Below are positions 35,253 to 44,781 of a stretch of DNA of 64,000 bases, one piece after another (positions within the stretch are counted from its first letter, which is position 1; each line of letters opens with the position of its first letter). The stretch is from the NCBI RefSeq assembly GCF_918741275.1, contig NZ_CAKKNA010000003.1:1-64000 (forward strand), read 5' to 3'. The notes under the pieces were generated by a model that was not told the origin of the DNA, searched no databases, and saw only the letters and a program-made list of their open reading frames with translations. The translations under genes and the position numbers were made by a program. This DNA is from Bacillus sp. CECT 9360 (GTDB taxonomy: Bacteria; Bacillota; Bacilli; Bacillales; DSM-1321).

Positions 35253-35294
35253 TACAGAGCGGACTCAGGCTGATGAGTCACGCTCTTTTTTAAG
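35253..35294 (+). terminator. Terminator after yaaH
   Basis: AGAGCGGACTCA / TGAGTCACGCTCT stem followed by TTTTTT. Confidence 0.88.
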
Positions 35295-35356
35295 GCTTTT
35301 GTTGATATGAGACCGCATCTTTTTGTCCATAATGATATGGATGGGAGAGATGAAGA

Positions 35357-36367
35357 ATGCTGAGGATCAGACATATAAGCGGAAATTTCCCTCGTTTACC
35401 GAGATTAACGAGGTTGTTACTTATAATCATCATAGTGTTCATTTGTTTCGGCCTGCTTATACATTTAGTAGAGCCTGAAACTTTCGGAACTGTTTATGAT
35501 GGAATCTGGTGGGCCGTCGTGACCATTTCTACGGTCGGTTATGGTGATTTCGCCCCATCAACAGCCGTAGGGAAAGCCATAGGCATTATATTAATTCTAT
35601 CCGGCGCTGGACTGGTTTCTTCTTATTTCGCTTCGATAGCTGCGGTTGCCGTTTCATCGGAACATCTTTATATGGAAGGGAAAAAGCTTTTTACAAAGGA
35701 CAGGCATATCATTATCGTCGGCTGGAATGAACGGTCGAAAGAAATCATCAGAGAAATGGGAATCCTACAGCCCCATATCTCTATCGTCCTAATTGATGAA
35801 TCCATACAAAAGCATCCCCTCCCAAAGAAAAACGTCCATTTTATCCGTGGAAAAGCTACGATTGACGAGGTCCTGGTCATGTCCAATATAAAAAAAGCAG
35901 AGAAAGTACTCATTACTGCTGATCTGAAGCGGGATGAATCTCAAGCTGATATGTTTTCCATTTTAGCACTGCTCGCCGTGAAGGGGGCCAAGCCTGATAT
36001 ATTTTGCCTGGTCGAGATCCTGACAAGAGAACAAATCGCAAATGCCTTCAGGGCAGGTGCGGACGGGATCATTGAAACGAATCGTTTTGCTAGTGAGTTA
36101 ATGGTTAAAAGTTTGATTGATAGAATCGTGCCTGAATTTAATGAAGAAGAACATGTTAGGGAACAAGACAGTAAAATTGAATTCAAGTCCATCCCTGCAG
36201 AGCATGAATGGCAAGGACTTACTTATCGGGAATTGAATCATATCTTAATTGATGAAGGCAGACTTGCGGCAGGCATAGAAAGAGAAGGCCAGAGATTAAT
36301 TAAGCCTTCTCTGGATTCCAGAATTCAAGAAGGTGACAGTTTGTTAATCATTGATAATTACGATTGA
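35357..36367 (+). CDS. yugO: Potassium channel protein YugO (two-helix pore plus RCK domain)
   Basis: A 336-residue channel subunit: helix 1 (about 20-38), pore loop with selectivity filter TVGYGD (59-64), helix 2 (about 72-95), then an RCK/TrkA-N Rossmann domain starting at HIIIVGWNERS (about 113) and a TrkA-C-like end. B. subtilis YugO mediates potassium release in biofilm electrical signalling; the same role is inferred. Its stop codon overlaps the 3' end of the convergent yugN by 10 bp, the same gene neighbourhood as in B. subtilis. Confidence 0.92.
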   Translation: MLRIRHISGNFPRLPRLTRLLLIIIIVFICFGLLIHLVEPETFGTVYDGIWWAVVTISTVGYGDFAPSTAVGKAIGIILILSGAGLVSSYFASIAAVAVSSEHLYMEGKKLFTKDRHIIIVGWNERSKEIIREMGILQPHISIVLIDESIQKHPLPKKNVHFIRGKATIDEVLVMSNIKKAEKVLITADLKRDESQADMFSILALLAVKGAKPDIFCLVEILTREQIANAFRAGADGIIETNRFASELMVKSLIDRIVPEFNEEEHVREQDSKIEFKSIPAEHEWQGLTYRELNHILIDEGRLAAGIEREGQRLIKPSLDSRIQEGDSLLIIDNYD

Positions 36368-36768
36368 TCGAGAAGATTCTTCTCCAAATCATGAACTAAA
36401 GCTTTTCCCAAACCAATATAATTTTCCGGGAACTCGGCATCCGGGTTTTTTGGTTCCTGAAATTGATTGAAAGAAGCGGTGAGATTCCCGATATTACCTT
36501 CGTCATCAACATCATCCTGATATTGATGGTCAAGGAGAAATGGTTTTTGCAGCTGAACTGTCGCCCCACCTGCATCCAATTGTCCATCCACAGCCCTAAA
36601 TGGAACCCGCAGGAATTGATAGCCGTCATCATCATCAATTTTATAGTCAAAATACCCATGGTCATAATCCCAATTCCCAGAAATGACATAACCCATCGGC
36701 TTCATTTTGGATTCCAGTTCATATAAAACAAACGTTTTTCCTTCCAGCCGGGAAGCAACCTCAATCAT
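36358..36768 (-). CDS. yugN: YugN-like family protein
   Basis: A 136-residue soluble acidic protein. SRLEGKTFVLYELESKMKPMGYVISGNWDYDHGYFDYKID is the YugN-like opening (written here as one family landmark split over residues 6-45), and the C-terminal part is Gln/Asn/Asp-rich. Function unknown. Identity rests on sequence and on its place beside yugO and pgi. It overlaps yugO tail to tail. AAGGATG-type ribosome binding site directly upstream. Confidence 0.85.
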   Translation of the reverse strand: MIEVASRLEGKTFVLYELESKMKPMGYVISGNWDYDHGYFDYKIDDDDGYQFLRVPFRAVDGQLDAGGATVQLQKPFLLDHQYQDDVDDEGNIGNLTASFNQFQEPKNPDAEFPENYIGLGKALVHDLEKNLLDQS

Positions 36769-36856
36769 CCTTAAAACCCCTTTGTGCGCTTTTGATTAGT
36801 TTTGCCAATGGACAAGAAATCATTCTAACTAGAAAAGCGTAAGCGCCCTGTAAAAG

Positions 36857-36957
36857 GAACATCGACTAAGACCTGCCACATCGTTATGTCTTACGTCGAT
36901 GCCAGCCCCTTTTAAAAAGCAAGAACGACTAACACCGACACGTCCTGTACGTCGTAG
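36857..36957 (+). repeat. Two tandem degenerate copies of the rRNA-leader hairpin
   Basis: Copy 1 (36857-36904) has GGAACATCGACTAAG ... ACGTCGATGCC; copy 2 (36923-36957) has GAACGACTAAC ... CACGTCCTGTACGTCGT. Both arms of copy 1 match the 16S leader hairpin at 256-300 (minus strand) almost exactly, and copy 2 shares its CACGTCCTGT loop. Each forms its own stem-loop. They sit in the gap between yugN and the formate/nitrite transporter gene, next to AAAAGCGTAAGCGCCC, a short repeat-like flank. Confidence 0.65.
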
Positions 36958-37024
36958 CTAGAACTAGTCAAAGTTAAAAAACATACTCTTACTTATAATA
37001 AAAAACCTTACTGTACTTGAACTG

Positions 37025-37067
37025 TACCCCGAATAAAGGACACTTAAAAAGTCCCTTATTCGGGTTT
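37025..37067 (+). terminator. Strong plus-strand terminator with no gene before it
   Basis: CCCGAATAAGGGAC-like stem: CCCGAATAAAGGAC pairs with GTCCCTTATTCGGG and is followed by TTTTT. The preceding plus-strand gene (yugO) ends 660 bases upstream, with yugN on the other strand between. It could end a small RNA or be a leader terminator for the transporter gene at 37258. Confidence 0.75.
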
Positions 37068-37257
37068 TTGCGTTCTTATCGATAAATTCTTCCGTTTGGA
37101 ATCAAATCAAAGGAAATAGCGGGAGCTTACATGAGCACGTTTGAGCAGGTTGAGAAACCCTCGGTAATAATCGCTATATATAAATTTATACGATTTTTAA
37201 CTTTGGAGAACAATAAAAAACGAATCATTGTTCGCTGAAAACAAGGAGGAAGACACC

Positions 37258-38040
37258 GTGGCGTTTAACAATTACTCGCAAATTGCAGAAAAAGCAGTCG
37301 AAGCCGGTGTAACAAAAGCATCTTTACCGCTTTTAAGCATGCTGGTTCTTGGTTTTTTGGGCGGGGCCTATATTTCATTAGGTTATTTATTGGATATAAG
37401 AGTGGTTGCGGGGCTGCCCGAGGAATGGGGAACATTGAGTTCATTTATTGGAGCTGCTGTCTTCCCTTTAGGATTGGTACTGATTATCGTTGGCGGCGGA
37501 GAACTTTTAACAGGCAACATGATGGCTGTGTCTATAGCTGCACTACATAAACATGTTTCGATCTCCAAACTGATAAAAAACTGGTTCTGGATAACAATCG
37601 CCAATTTTGTAGGAGCTATTTTTATTGCTTACTTTTTTGGTCATATCGTCGGTTTAACTGAAGCTGAGCCATACTTGCATACGACGGTTGCAACTGCCCA
37701 AGCTAAGCTGGATTCAACCTTCATTCAAAGCCTAGTCTCTGCAATCGGCTGTAACTGGCTTGTCGGAATGGCTGTATGGATGGCGTACGGAGCTGAAGAT
37801 ATCGGCGGAAAAATATTGGCGATATTCTTCCCGATCATGGGCTTTGTGGCGATAGGCTTCCAGCACGTAGTCGCTAATATGTTTATCATACCGGCAGCGA
37901 TATTCGCAGGACATTTTACTTGGATAGACTTTTTAACGAATTTTGTTCCTGTATTTATCGGCAATGCCATTGGCGGTACGGTATTTGTTTCATTGGTATA
38001 CTGGATTTCTTATTTGAGACTTACCCATAATAAGCACTAG
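37258..38040 (+). CDS. Formate/nitrite transporter family protein
   Basis: About 260 residues and six membrane helices. FNT-family features include LGFLGGAYISLGYLL, GGGELLTGNMMAVSIAALH (helix 2 break) and GCNWLVGMAVWMA. FNT proteins are pentameric channels for formate, nitrite, lactate or hydrosulfide; the substrate is not clear. The start is GTG seven bases after AAGGAGG; a frame ten codons longer lacks a binding site. An unexplained terminator stands about 190 bp upstream, so its expression may involve attenuation. Confidence 0.88.
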   Translation: MAFNNYSQIAEKAVEAGVTKASLPLLSMLVLGFLGGAYISLGYLLDIRVVAGLPEEWGTLSSFIGAAVFPLGLVLIIVGGGELLTGNMMAVSIAALHKHVSISKLIKNWFWITIANFVGAIFIAYFFGHIVGLTEAEPYLHTTVATAQAKLDSTFIQSLVSAIGCNWLVGMAVWMAYGAEDIGGKILAIFFPIMGFVAIGFQHVVANMFIIPAAIFAGHFTWIDFLTNFVPVFIGNAIGGTVFVSLVYWISYLRLTHNKH

Positions 38041-38063
38041 ACGATTATCCTTCTAAGTATAAA

Positions 38064-38118
38064 AAGAGCCCAAAAATCATTGACCTAACAAGTCCTGTTA
38101 AGTTAATCATTTTTGGGC
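38064..38118 (+). terminator. Terminator after the FNT gene
   Basis: GCCCAAAAATCATT / AATCATTTTTGGGC long stem with a partly paired TAACA / TGTTA interior, then TTTCCCC. The T-run is short; the stem is strong. Confidence 0.7.
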
Positions 38119-38307
38119 ATTTCCCCTTGAAACCTTTGCAGTTAGATATAATGACCACCGGTTATATTTATAGTCACGTATAGAGTATGGCGAATCAATC
38201 ATAAATAAATTTTCGGAGTACTCAGCCGGCTAACCTTTCTTAGCAAGAAATATGGTCATCCGGTTTTTGTACTCCTTATATAGATGGTTATTTTGTACGA
38301 TTATTCT

Positions 38308-39657
38308 TTATTTCAAGCGTTTTTCAAGCTCTGCTTTTTTCTCTTCAAATCCAGGTTTTCCTAAAAGCGCGAACATATTTACTTTATAGGCTTCCACACC
38401 GGGCTGGTCAAATGGATTGACTCCCAGTAAGTATCCGCTCATGGCGCATGCTTTCTCGAAGAAATAAACAAGATAGCCAAATGTATAAGCATCAAGTGCC
38501 GGAATGCTGACAATAAGGTTTGGAACCCCTCCGTCAGTATGGGCAAGCAATGTGCCTTCAAATGCTTTATTATTTACAAAATCGACTGATTGTCCGGCAA
38601 GATAGTTCAAGCCGTCCAAATCATTGCTTTCTTCTTCGATTGTTAATTCATGGCGGGCCTTCTCAACCTTAATGACGGTTTCGAACAAATCCCGGCGGCC
38701 TTCCTGAACATATTGTCCTAATGAATGCAGATCCGTCGAAAAGTTTGCGGAAGACGGAAAAATGCCTTTCTGGTCTTTTCCTTCACTTTCTCCGAAAAGC
38801 TGTTTCCACCACTCGGAAAAGTATTGCAGTCCCGGTTCAAAGTTAATCAGCATTTCAATCGTTTTGCCTTTATTGTACAAAAGGTTGCGAACCGCCGCAT
38901 ATTGATAGGCAGGGTTGTCAATCAGTTCGGATTTACTGAAATCCTCTCTAGCTTCTGCTGCGCCTTTCATCATTGCTTCGATGTCTGCTCCGCTTGCTGC
39001 TATCGGCAACAGGCCTACCGCTGTTAAAACGGAATAGCGTCCGCCGACATCATCAGGAATCACAAACGTCTCATAGCCTTCTTCTGTTGCAAGCGTCTTT
39101 AAGGCTCCCTTTGCTCTATCAGTAGTGGCATAAATGCGTTTACGCGCTTCAGCGGTGCCATATTTCTCTTCTAGAAGCTTACGGAAAATCCGGAACGCAA
39201 GGGCAGGCTCAGTCGTTGTACCGGATTTGGAAATCACATTAACGGAGAAGTCTTTGCCCTCAAGTAAATCCATTAGATCTTTCATATAGGTGGAGCTGAT
39301 GTTATTTCCTGCGAACAATACTTGCGGCGTTTTTCTTTTTTCTTTTGGCAAAGCATTGTAAAAGCTATGCTGAAGCATTTCAACCGCCGCGCGAGCGCCT
39401 AAATAAGAGCCTCCGATTCCAATGACCACCAAAATATCCGAGTCACTTTGAATCTTGGCAGCAGATTTTTGAATACGGGAAAATTCTTCTTTATCGTAAT
39501 CAACCGGCAGGTCGATCCATCCAAGGAAGTCATTTCCCGCTCCTGTTTGTTCATGTAGGGAATGATGCGCTACCTTCACCGCATCCTGTAAGTATGTAAT
39601 TTCATGCTCTCCAAAAAAAGATAATGCTTTTGAATAATCGAAACGTACATGTGTCAT
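38308..39657 (-). CDS. pgi: Glucose-6-phosphate isomerase
   Basis: 449 residues, the length of Bacillus Pgi, interconverting glucose-6-phosphate and fructose-6-phosphate in glycolysis. SIS-fold landmarks are [36 protein letters not shown] and [15 protein letters not shown] (PGI signature region). The ATG after GGAGGAACTAAC is used; the frame runs 50 codons further upstream without support. In B. subtilis pgi is also beside yugN and yugJ/yugK. Confidence 0.95.
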   Translation of the reverse strand: MTHVRFDYSKALSFFGEHEITYLQDAVKVAHHSLHEQTGAGNDFLGWIDLPVDYDKEEFSRIQKSAAKIQSDSDILVVIGIGGSYLGARAAVEMLQHSFYNALPKEKRKTPQVLFAGNNISSTYMKDLMDLLEGKDFSVNVISKSGTTTEPALAFRIFRKLLEEKYGTAEARKRIYATTDRAKGALKTLATEEGYETFVIPDDVGGRYSVLTAVGLLPIAASGADIEAMMKGAAEAREDFSKSELIDNPAYQYAAVRNLLYNKGKTIEMLINFEPGLQYFSEWWKQLFGESEGKDQKGIFPSSANFSTDLHSLGQYVQEGRRDLFETVIKVEKARHELTIEEESNDLDGLNYLAGQSVDFVNNKAFEGTLLAHTDGGVPNLIVSIPALDAYTFGYLVYFFEKACAMSGYLLGVNPFDQPGVEAYKVNMFALLGKPGFEEKKAELEKRLK

Positions 39658-39836
39658 GTTAGTTCCTCCATCTTCTAAAGAATTCACCTTCACTTTACCG
39701 AAAGCTTGCATGATAATCAAGGAAACCTCCCTTGCGTAATCGCAACCAAACGGACATTTAACAAAAGTTTCATAAAAAACCTGGAATTCGGCGATTTTCT
39801 CCCGCATTCCAGGTGCATTTTTAAACTAAATCAATC

Positions 39837-41000
39837 TTAGAGGGAGGCCCTTAAAATCGCCAGCACATCTTCTCGGTTCAATTTTTTGAAGTTGCCGAAT
39901 TCACCGTTCACAACTGCCTTATCTGCCATTGTTTCCACTTGGGAATCATCGATATCATAATCGGCTAGTTTGACTGGAGCACCCAGGCTGCTCCAGAACT
40001 CGCGGAGCTTTTCAATGCCTTCAAGAGCCGTTTCTTCATCAGTCTTTCCTTCCGGATTTACATTAAAGACACGTACGGCCAACTGTTTAAATCGCCCGAC
40101 ATCTTCGGACATAACATGCTTCATCCAATTCGGGAACAGAATCGCAAGTCCTCCGGCATGTGGGATATCATAGACGGCTGAAACAGAATGCTCAATGTTA
40201 TGAGTGGCCCAGTCTCCGCGGTAGCCAACTTGCAGATAACCGTTTAAAGCGATGGTTCCTGAATAAAGAATCGTTTCACGGTGCTCATAGTTCTCCAAAT
40301 CTTCCAATAGTTTAGGGGCCGTTTCCATTACAGTAATCAAAAGCGACTCACAGAAACGGTCCTGCAGGGGCGCGTGAGTAGGCTGATGAAAATATTGTTC
40401 AAGTACATGGCTCATCATATCCACGATACCGTATACCGTTTGATTTGTTGGTACGGTAAATGTATGGACCGGATCCAGGATTGAAAATTGAGGGAATGTC
40501 AACGGACTACCCCAACCGTATTTTTCTTTAGTTTCCCAGTTAGTAATTACAGAGCCGGAATTCATTTCAGATCCTGTTGCTGCAAGCGTCAGTACTGTTC
40601 CAAATGGTAAAGCTGCCTTTACCTGCGCTTTTTTAATGACAAGGTCCCAGGCATCCCCATCATATTTTGCGCCTGCGGCAATTGCTTTCGTACAATCGAT
40701 GACACTTCCACCGCCGACCGCAAGGATGAAGTCAATGTCCTCCGTCTTACAAATCTCAACACCTTTACGGACTGTTGAAATGCGGGGATTTGGTTCGACT
40801 CCAGGCAGTTCGTGAATTTCGGCTTCTATTTCTCGCAGCTGGCTGATTACCTGATCATAAAGGCCGCTCTTTTTAATGCTGCCTCCACCGTAAACAAGCA
40901 GCACCTTCTTGCCGTACGAAGGGATTTCCTTCTTCAGTTGATCCACTTGCCCTTTGCCAAAGATTAATTTTGTAGGATTTTTATATGTGAAATTCTCCAT
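39837..41000 (-). CDS. yugJ: Iron-containing NAD(P)H-dependent alcohol dehydrogenase YugJ
   Basis: 387 residues, the same length as B. subtilis YugJ. It is a group-III alcohol dehydrogenase of the butanol dehydrogenase type: [12 protein letters not shown] at the N-terminus, [17 protein letters not shown] for nucleotide binding, and metal ligands in [14 protein letters not shown] in [20 protein letters not shown]. It probably reduces aldehydes. AGGAGG precedes the ATG. It follows pgi's upstream gap of 180 bp on the same strand. Confidence 0.9.
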   Translation of the reverse strand: MENFTYKNPTKLIFGKGQVDQLKKEIPSYGKKVLLVYGGGSIKKSGLYDQVISQLREIEAEIHELPGVEPNPRISTVRKGVEICKTEDIDFILAVGGGSVIDCTKAIAAGAKYDGDAWDLVIKKAQVKAALPFGTVLTLAATGSEMNSGSVITNWETKEKYGWGSPLTFPQFSILDPVHTFTVPTNQTVYGIVDMMSHVLEQYFHQPTHAPLQDRFCESLLITVMETAPKLLEDLENYEHRETILYSGTIALNGYLQVGYRGDWATHNIEHSVSAVYDIPHAGGLAILFPNWMKHVMSEDVGRFKQLAVRVFNVNPEGKTDEETALEGIEKLREFWSSLGAPVKLADYDIDDSQVETMADKAVVNGEFGNFKKLNREDVLAILRASL

Positions 41001-41145
41001 ATCACTACCTCCTTTTTTTCATTATGACCTAACTCCATGTATTATTTCAAAAAATGTGATTAAACATTTTAAGAAAAACCTGCATATTTTCAGAACATGA
41101 ATAGCACCATATTACTTGAACTATCTATTTTAAGGAGGAAATACA

Positions 41146-41379
41146 ATGAGTGGCATTCAAAGAACTGCACTTGTGCTTACAATTATCGGAGCGATTAACT
41201 GGGGGCTTATTGGATTTTTCCAATTCGATTTAGTCGCTGCTATTTTTGGCGGACAAGACTCAGCGCTTGCCCGTATCGTCTATGGTTTGGTTGGAATTGC
41301 CGGCTTGGTGAATTTGGCTTTGCTATTCAAGCCTAGTGAAGAACGCGTAAAAGAAGCTATAGCCAAACCAGTTAAATAA
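41146..41379 (+). CDS. yuzA: DUF378 small membrane protein YuzA
   Basis: 77 residues with two membrane helices. RTALVLTIIGAINWGLIGFF followed by a short loop and ARIVYGLVGIAGLVNLALLF is the DUF378 pattern. Function unknown. AAGGAGG stands upstream of the ATG. In B. subtilis yuzA likewise lies near yugJ and yugI. A degenerate intergenic repeat starts at its stop codon. Confidence 0.88.
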   Translation: MSGIQRTALVLTIIGAINWGLIGFFQFDLVAAIFGGQDSALARIVYGLVGIAGLVNLALLFKPSEERVKEAIAKPVK

Positions 41380-41435
41380 AGAAAACTCGTCGATTGACAA
41401 GCCATAAGGCGGAGATTAGACGTAGTTGCGCTTAT
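41378..41435 (+). repeat. Degenerate 57-bp intergenic repeat, copy 2
   Basis: Aligns with 33820-33876 without gaps except one base: AAAGAAAACTCGTCG, TAAGGCGGAGATTA, CGTAGTTG. It overlaps the last two bases of the yuzA stop codon, so it may belong to the 3' UTR. Confidence 0.6.
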
Positions 41436-41473
41436 ACAGAAAGGAAAATTTATACTTTCCTTTTTGCATAAGA

Positions 41474-41508
41474 AAAAATAGCCGGTGAAATACCGGCTAT
41501 TTTTATGC
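41474..41508. terminator. Bidirectional terminator between yuzA and rocD
   Basis: AAATAGCCGGT / ACCGGCTATTT perfect stem with T/A runs on both sides between convergent genes. Confidence 0.88.
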
Positions 41509-41529
41509 CTTACTTAAAAAGATGTCTAT

Positions 41530-42729
41530 TTATGATAGAACCTTTTGAATGCGCTCGATTGCCCAGTCAATTTCTTCCTTCGTAATGACTAACGGCGGGG
41601 CGAAACGAATGACCGTTTCATGGGTCTCCTTACAGAGCAACTCCTCTTCTTTTAATGCCTCGCAATACTTGCGTGCCGGCTCTCTTAGCTCGACCCCGAT
41701 AAATAAGCCGCGGCCGCGCACTTCCTTAATGTTTGGATTTTTGATTTCCTTAAGCTTGCTCATAAAGTATTCCCCAAGCTCAAGCGAACGCTCGGCCAGC
41801 TTTTCATCGACAAGCACATCAAGCGACGCAATTGAAACCGCACTGGCCATAGGATTTCCCCCAAAAGTAGACCCGTGGGAACCCGGGTTGAATACACCAA
41901 GAATATCCTTATTGGCAACAACACATGATATCGGGAAAACTCCTCCGCCCAATGCTTTGCCAAGGATATACATATCAGGGGTGACCCCTTCCCATTCGCA
42001 GGCGAACATTTTTCCGGAACGACCAAGTCCAGCTTGAATCTCATCGGCAATGAACAAAACATTGCTTTCTTTACAAAGTTCATACGCCGCTTTCAAATAG
42101 CCTTCCTCAGGAATTATAATACCCGCTTCTCCTTGGATAGGTTCAATCAGGAAAGCTGCCGTGTTTGGAGTGATCGCTGCCTTCAATGCTTCAAGGTCAC
42201 CGTAAGGAATAAGCTTAATCCCTGGAAGCATTGGACCGAATCCGCGCTTGTATTCCTCGTCGGAAGAAAGCGAAACAGCGGTCATCGTACGCCCATGAAA
42301 GTTTCCGATACAAGCAATAATTTCCGCCTGATTATCAGCAACACCCTTTACATCATAAGCCCAGCGGCGTGCCGTTTTAACAGCCGTTTCTACGGCCTCG
42401 ACTCCGGTATTCATCGGAAGTGCCATCTCTTTATCAGTCAGTTTGCAGATCTTTTCATACCACGGTCCGAGCTGATCGTTATGAAACGCACGTGAAGTCA
42501 GAGTGACCCTGTCGGCCTGATCCTTTAGTGCCTGAATAATTCTTGGGTGCCTATGTCCCTGATTGACTGCAGAATATGCACTAAGCATATCCATGTATTT
42601 ATGGCCTTCGGGATCCTTGACCCATACTCCTTCGGCCTCGGATATAACAATCGGCAACGGATGATAGTTGCTAGCGCCATATTGTTCGGATTGTTGAATC
42701 AGTTTTTCAGACTTTGTTTCGATTGACAT
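41530..42729 (-). CDS. rocD: Ornithine--oxo-acid aminotransferase
   Basis: 399 residues, close to B. subtilis RocD (401). It transfers the delta-amino group of ornithine to 2-oxoglutarate, giving glutamate semialdehyde in arginine/ornithine breakdown. Landmarks are [49 protein letters not shown] and the PLP lysine in [16 protein letters not shown] lies seven bases before the chosen ATG, with an adjacent ATG one codon upstream. No rocA/rocF neighbours are seen, and in B. subtilis rocD is elsewhere, so this gene sits as an insertion in the yug block. Confidence 0.92.
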   Translation of the reverse strand: MSIETKSEKLIQQSEQYGASNYHPLPIVISEAEGVWVKDPEGHKYMDMLSAYSAVNQGHRHPRIIQALKDQADRVTLTSRAFHNDQLGPWYEKICKLTDKEMALPMNTGVEAVETAVKTARRWAYDVKGVADNQAEIIACIGNFHGRTMTAVSLSSDEEYKRGFGPMLPGIKLIPYGDLEALKAAITPNTAAFLIEPIQGEAGIIIPEEGYLKAAYELCKESNVLFIADEIQAGLGRSGKMFACEWEGVTPDMYILGKALGGGVFPISCVVANKDILGVFNPGSHGSTFGGNPMASAVSIASLDVLVDEKLAERSLELGEYFMSKLKEIKNPNIKEVRGRGLFIGVELREPARKYCEALKEEELLCKETHETVIRFAPPLVITKEEIDWAIERIQKVLS

Positions 42730-42829
42730 CATAATGCCTCCAATCATCTTTATACTTCCATTTTACAAGGTTAAAAAGAAATGTAAATTATGTACTTCGT
42801 TTCAATCAAAATATTCAATCATCTTCACT

Positions 42830-42873
42830 AAAAAAATAACCGGCCTAATGGGTTTGCCATCTTGGCCGGTCAC
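42830..42873 (-). terminator. Terminator after yugI
   Basis: Minus-strand ACCGGCC / GGCCGGT stem followed by TATTTTTTT. Confidence 0.85.
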
Positions 42874-42877
42874 TTTA

Positions 42878-43285
42878 TTACTTTTTGATTAAATCCTCAC
42901 GCTCAGACTGATCAATCCACTCTTGAAGCTTGTCCTTCAATGTGTTGAATCCTTCTCCATTATCATTTGCAGCAGCTTTTACAGCAGCCTGACGATGTTT
43001 CTTAGGAGACCGATTGGCTGGTGCCTCTGGACGTTCCGGAGCTTCTTCAGTAGCCCGGATGGATAATCCGATTTTGCCTGCAGCTTCATCAATAGAAAGA
43101 ACCTTGACCTGCACTTCATCTCCTACTTTTAAGTGATCATTGATATCCTTTACATAACCGTGAGTAATTTCAGAAATATGCACTAAACCTTGTGTTGAAT
43201 CGTCTAGAGCAACAAACGCACCGTACGGCTGAATCCCTGTTACTTTACCAGCAACAACGGTTCCAACTTCAAATTTTTCAGACAT
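42878..43285 (-). CDS. yugI: S1 RNA-binding domain protein YugI (general stress protein 13)
   Basis: 135 residues. One S1 domain (about 3-75: VGTVVAGKVTGIQPYGAFVAL ... GLVHISEI ... GDEVQVKVLSID) is followed by a basic, alanine-rich tail (about 80-105) and an acidic amphipathic end. It matches YugI/GSP13 of B. subtilis, a ribosome- or RNA-associated stress protein. AGGAGTG precedes the ATG; a 15-codon upstream extension is rejected. Confidence 0.9.
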   Translation of the reverse strand: MSEKFEVGTVVAGKVTGIQPYGAFVALDDSTQGLVHISEITHGYVKDINDHLKVGDEVQVKVLSIDEAAGKIGLSIRATEEAPERPEAPANRSPKKHRQAAVKAAANDNGEGFNTLKDKLQEWIDQSEREDLIKK

Positions 43286-43444
43286 GGTAACACTCCTAAA
43301 TAAATTATATTTTTCCACTTTTTCACACAATATAAAATTATATCATACATATTGGTTTTTATCAAAATTAGCTATCATCGTGGAACTTTCCAGTATAGAT
43401 TTTGTCTTATTATTCCGATCGCGCAAAATTTCATCCTAAAACAC

Positions 43445-43487
43445 GCGAAAAGAGGGAACAAATCCTTATAGGTTTGTTCCCTCTTTT
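43445..43487 (-). terminator. Terminator after the sigma/anti-sigma operon
   Basis: AAAAGAGGGAACAAA / TTTGTTCCCTCTTTT perfect stem, downstream of the minus-strand anti-sigma gene. Confidence 0.85.
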
Positions 43488-43524
43488 CCAATCTTTTCAA
43501 ACATATTTTGTTTATTAGAGACTT

Positions 43525-44781
43525 TTATTCATCCGCGAAGGAAGGAAAGGAGACTTTTTCATTTGCGTAGCCTTTTGGCAGCCTGAATCCATCCTTTTCG
43601 AGTTTTTCATATTCTTCTTCCACTTTCGCAGCAGTCTCTGTATCAGGATAAGACGTGCTCACACTCTTCCAGGCAGCTCGATCCCCGTTACTTAACATTC
43701 CTGCTACAACGGTAAGAGGGTAGTTATCCTTACCTCTAATAAAGGCCTCATAGTAAAAATGATAATCAGCTATTAAATCGTCCTTTAAAGCTTTCTCATT
43801 CGATTTAATAGCTTCCTCGTATTTCGCCAATACCTGTCCCAGTTCCTCCCTTGAGCCATTAAAACCTGATTCTGATTTGGGGTAGTTTTCTTTTAAACTA
43901 AGATAACTTTCTGCGGCCGCATTCAATTTTCCTTTTTCCGATTCACTTAAACCCTGATAATCAATCGTGATTGCAAGCCCCTCTCCCTCAAAGATGAACT
44001 TAAAGCCTTGTTCGACCACCCGCTGGCCAATCTCATCCAGGTCTTTATCTCCCGTTGGCTGGTTGGCATTTAATCGTTCTAAGGTCTCCTCCGTCAGGCT
44101 GACATTACCCAAATTCGCTATTTCATGAATTCGTGACAAATGCTTATCCTGGAAGATTTTAAGAAAGGTTTGCTGCTGTGCCAAATAAACATTTAGCAGG
44201 CGGTTATATTCCTTGCCTTCTGCTGAATTCATCTCCTCCTTGATTTCGGATGGTGTAATCAGTTTGGACTCGATTTCCATCCTCACCTCTTCAAGCGCTC
44301 TTGGCAGCTCATCCTCCGTAATTTGTTTATCTCCGATTCGCCGATCCGTTTCACGAACACGCAAATTGACCTCCATGGCGTACTTTGTGTTTTGGAAATC
44401 GCTCATCCCAATGATATTGCTCGTATTGCGCACCCGATGTTGATAATACTCCCTAAGTTCATCTACGCTCAAAATCGTGTAACGCTTTTCATTTTCTTTC
44501 GTTTCGCTGAACGGTTCTGTATTCTCGGTAAAAGAAGGATTTTCGTGATCACCTTGTCTTAAATCACCTAACAATTGCATCAGCAATATTCCTGAAATCA
44601 TGCCAACCCCCAGTATACAAGCCACATAAGAAAAAGGGGTAAGACGGCGTCGTGGTTTTTTGACGTTCTTTTTGACCCCGGAGGCGATTTTATCAGGATT
44701 GGATTGTAAAGGAATCTCGGAATAGGCTTCTTTCAGGCTGTCAAGTTTTTCAACTAGTTGGTTATCATCCAATGCTTTCAC
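43525..44781 (-). CDS. Probable membrane anti-sigma factor, large
   Basis: 418 residues with one membrane helix (about 50-70, YVACILGVGMISGILLMQLL). A short cytoplasmic N-terminus (1-48, with KKNVKKPRRR before the helix) and a large extracytoplasmic helical domain (about 100-418) of unknown fold follow. It overlaps the 3' end of the ECF sigma gene by 17 bp, so translation is coupled and it is inferred to be its cognate anti-sigma factor. The external domain is much larger than in small anti-sigmas such as RsiW and could be a stress sensor. No Zn-finger (HxxxCxxC) is present. Confidence 0.7.
   Translation of the reverse strand: MKALDDNQLVEKLDSLKEAYSEIPLQSNPDKIASGVKKNVKKPRRRLTPFSYVACILGVGMISGILLMQLLGDLRQGDHENPSFTENTEPFSETKENEKRYTILSVDELREYYQHRVRNTSNIIGMSDFQNTKYAMEVNLRVRETDRRIGDKQITEDELPRALEEVRMEIESKLITPSEIKEEMNSAEGKEYNRLLNVYLAQQQTFLKIFQDKHLSRIHEIANLGNVSLTEETLERLNANQPTGDKDLDEIGQRVVEQGFKFIFEGEGLAITIDYQGLSESEKGKLNAAAESYLSLKENYPKSESGFNGSREELGQVLAKYEEAIKSNEKALKDDLIADYHFYYEAFIRGKDNYPLTVVAGMLSNGDRAAWKSVSTSYPDTETAAKVEEEYEKLEKDGFRLPKGYANEKVSFPSFADE

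Noticed and set aside
43525-44781. Zinc-binding (ZAS) anti-sigma domain
   Set aside because: No HxxxCxxC motif in the N-terminal cytoplasmic part; assignment as anti-sigma rests on operon overlap only.
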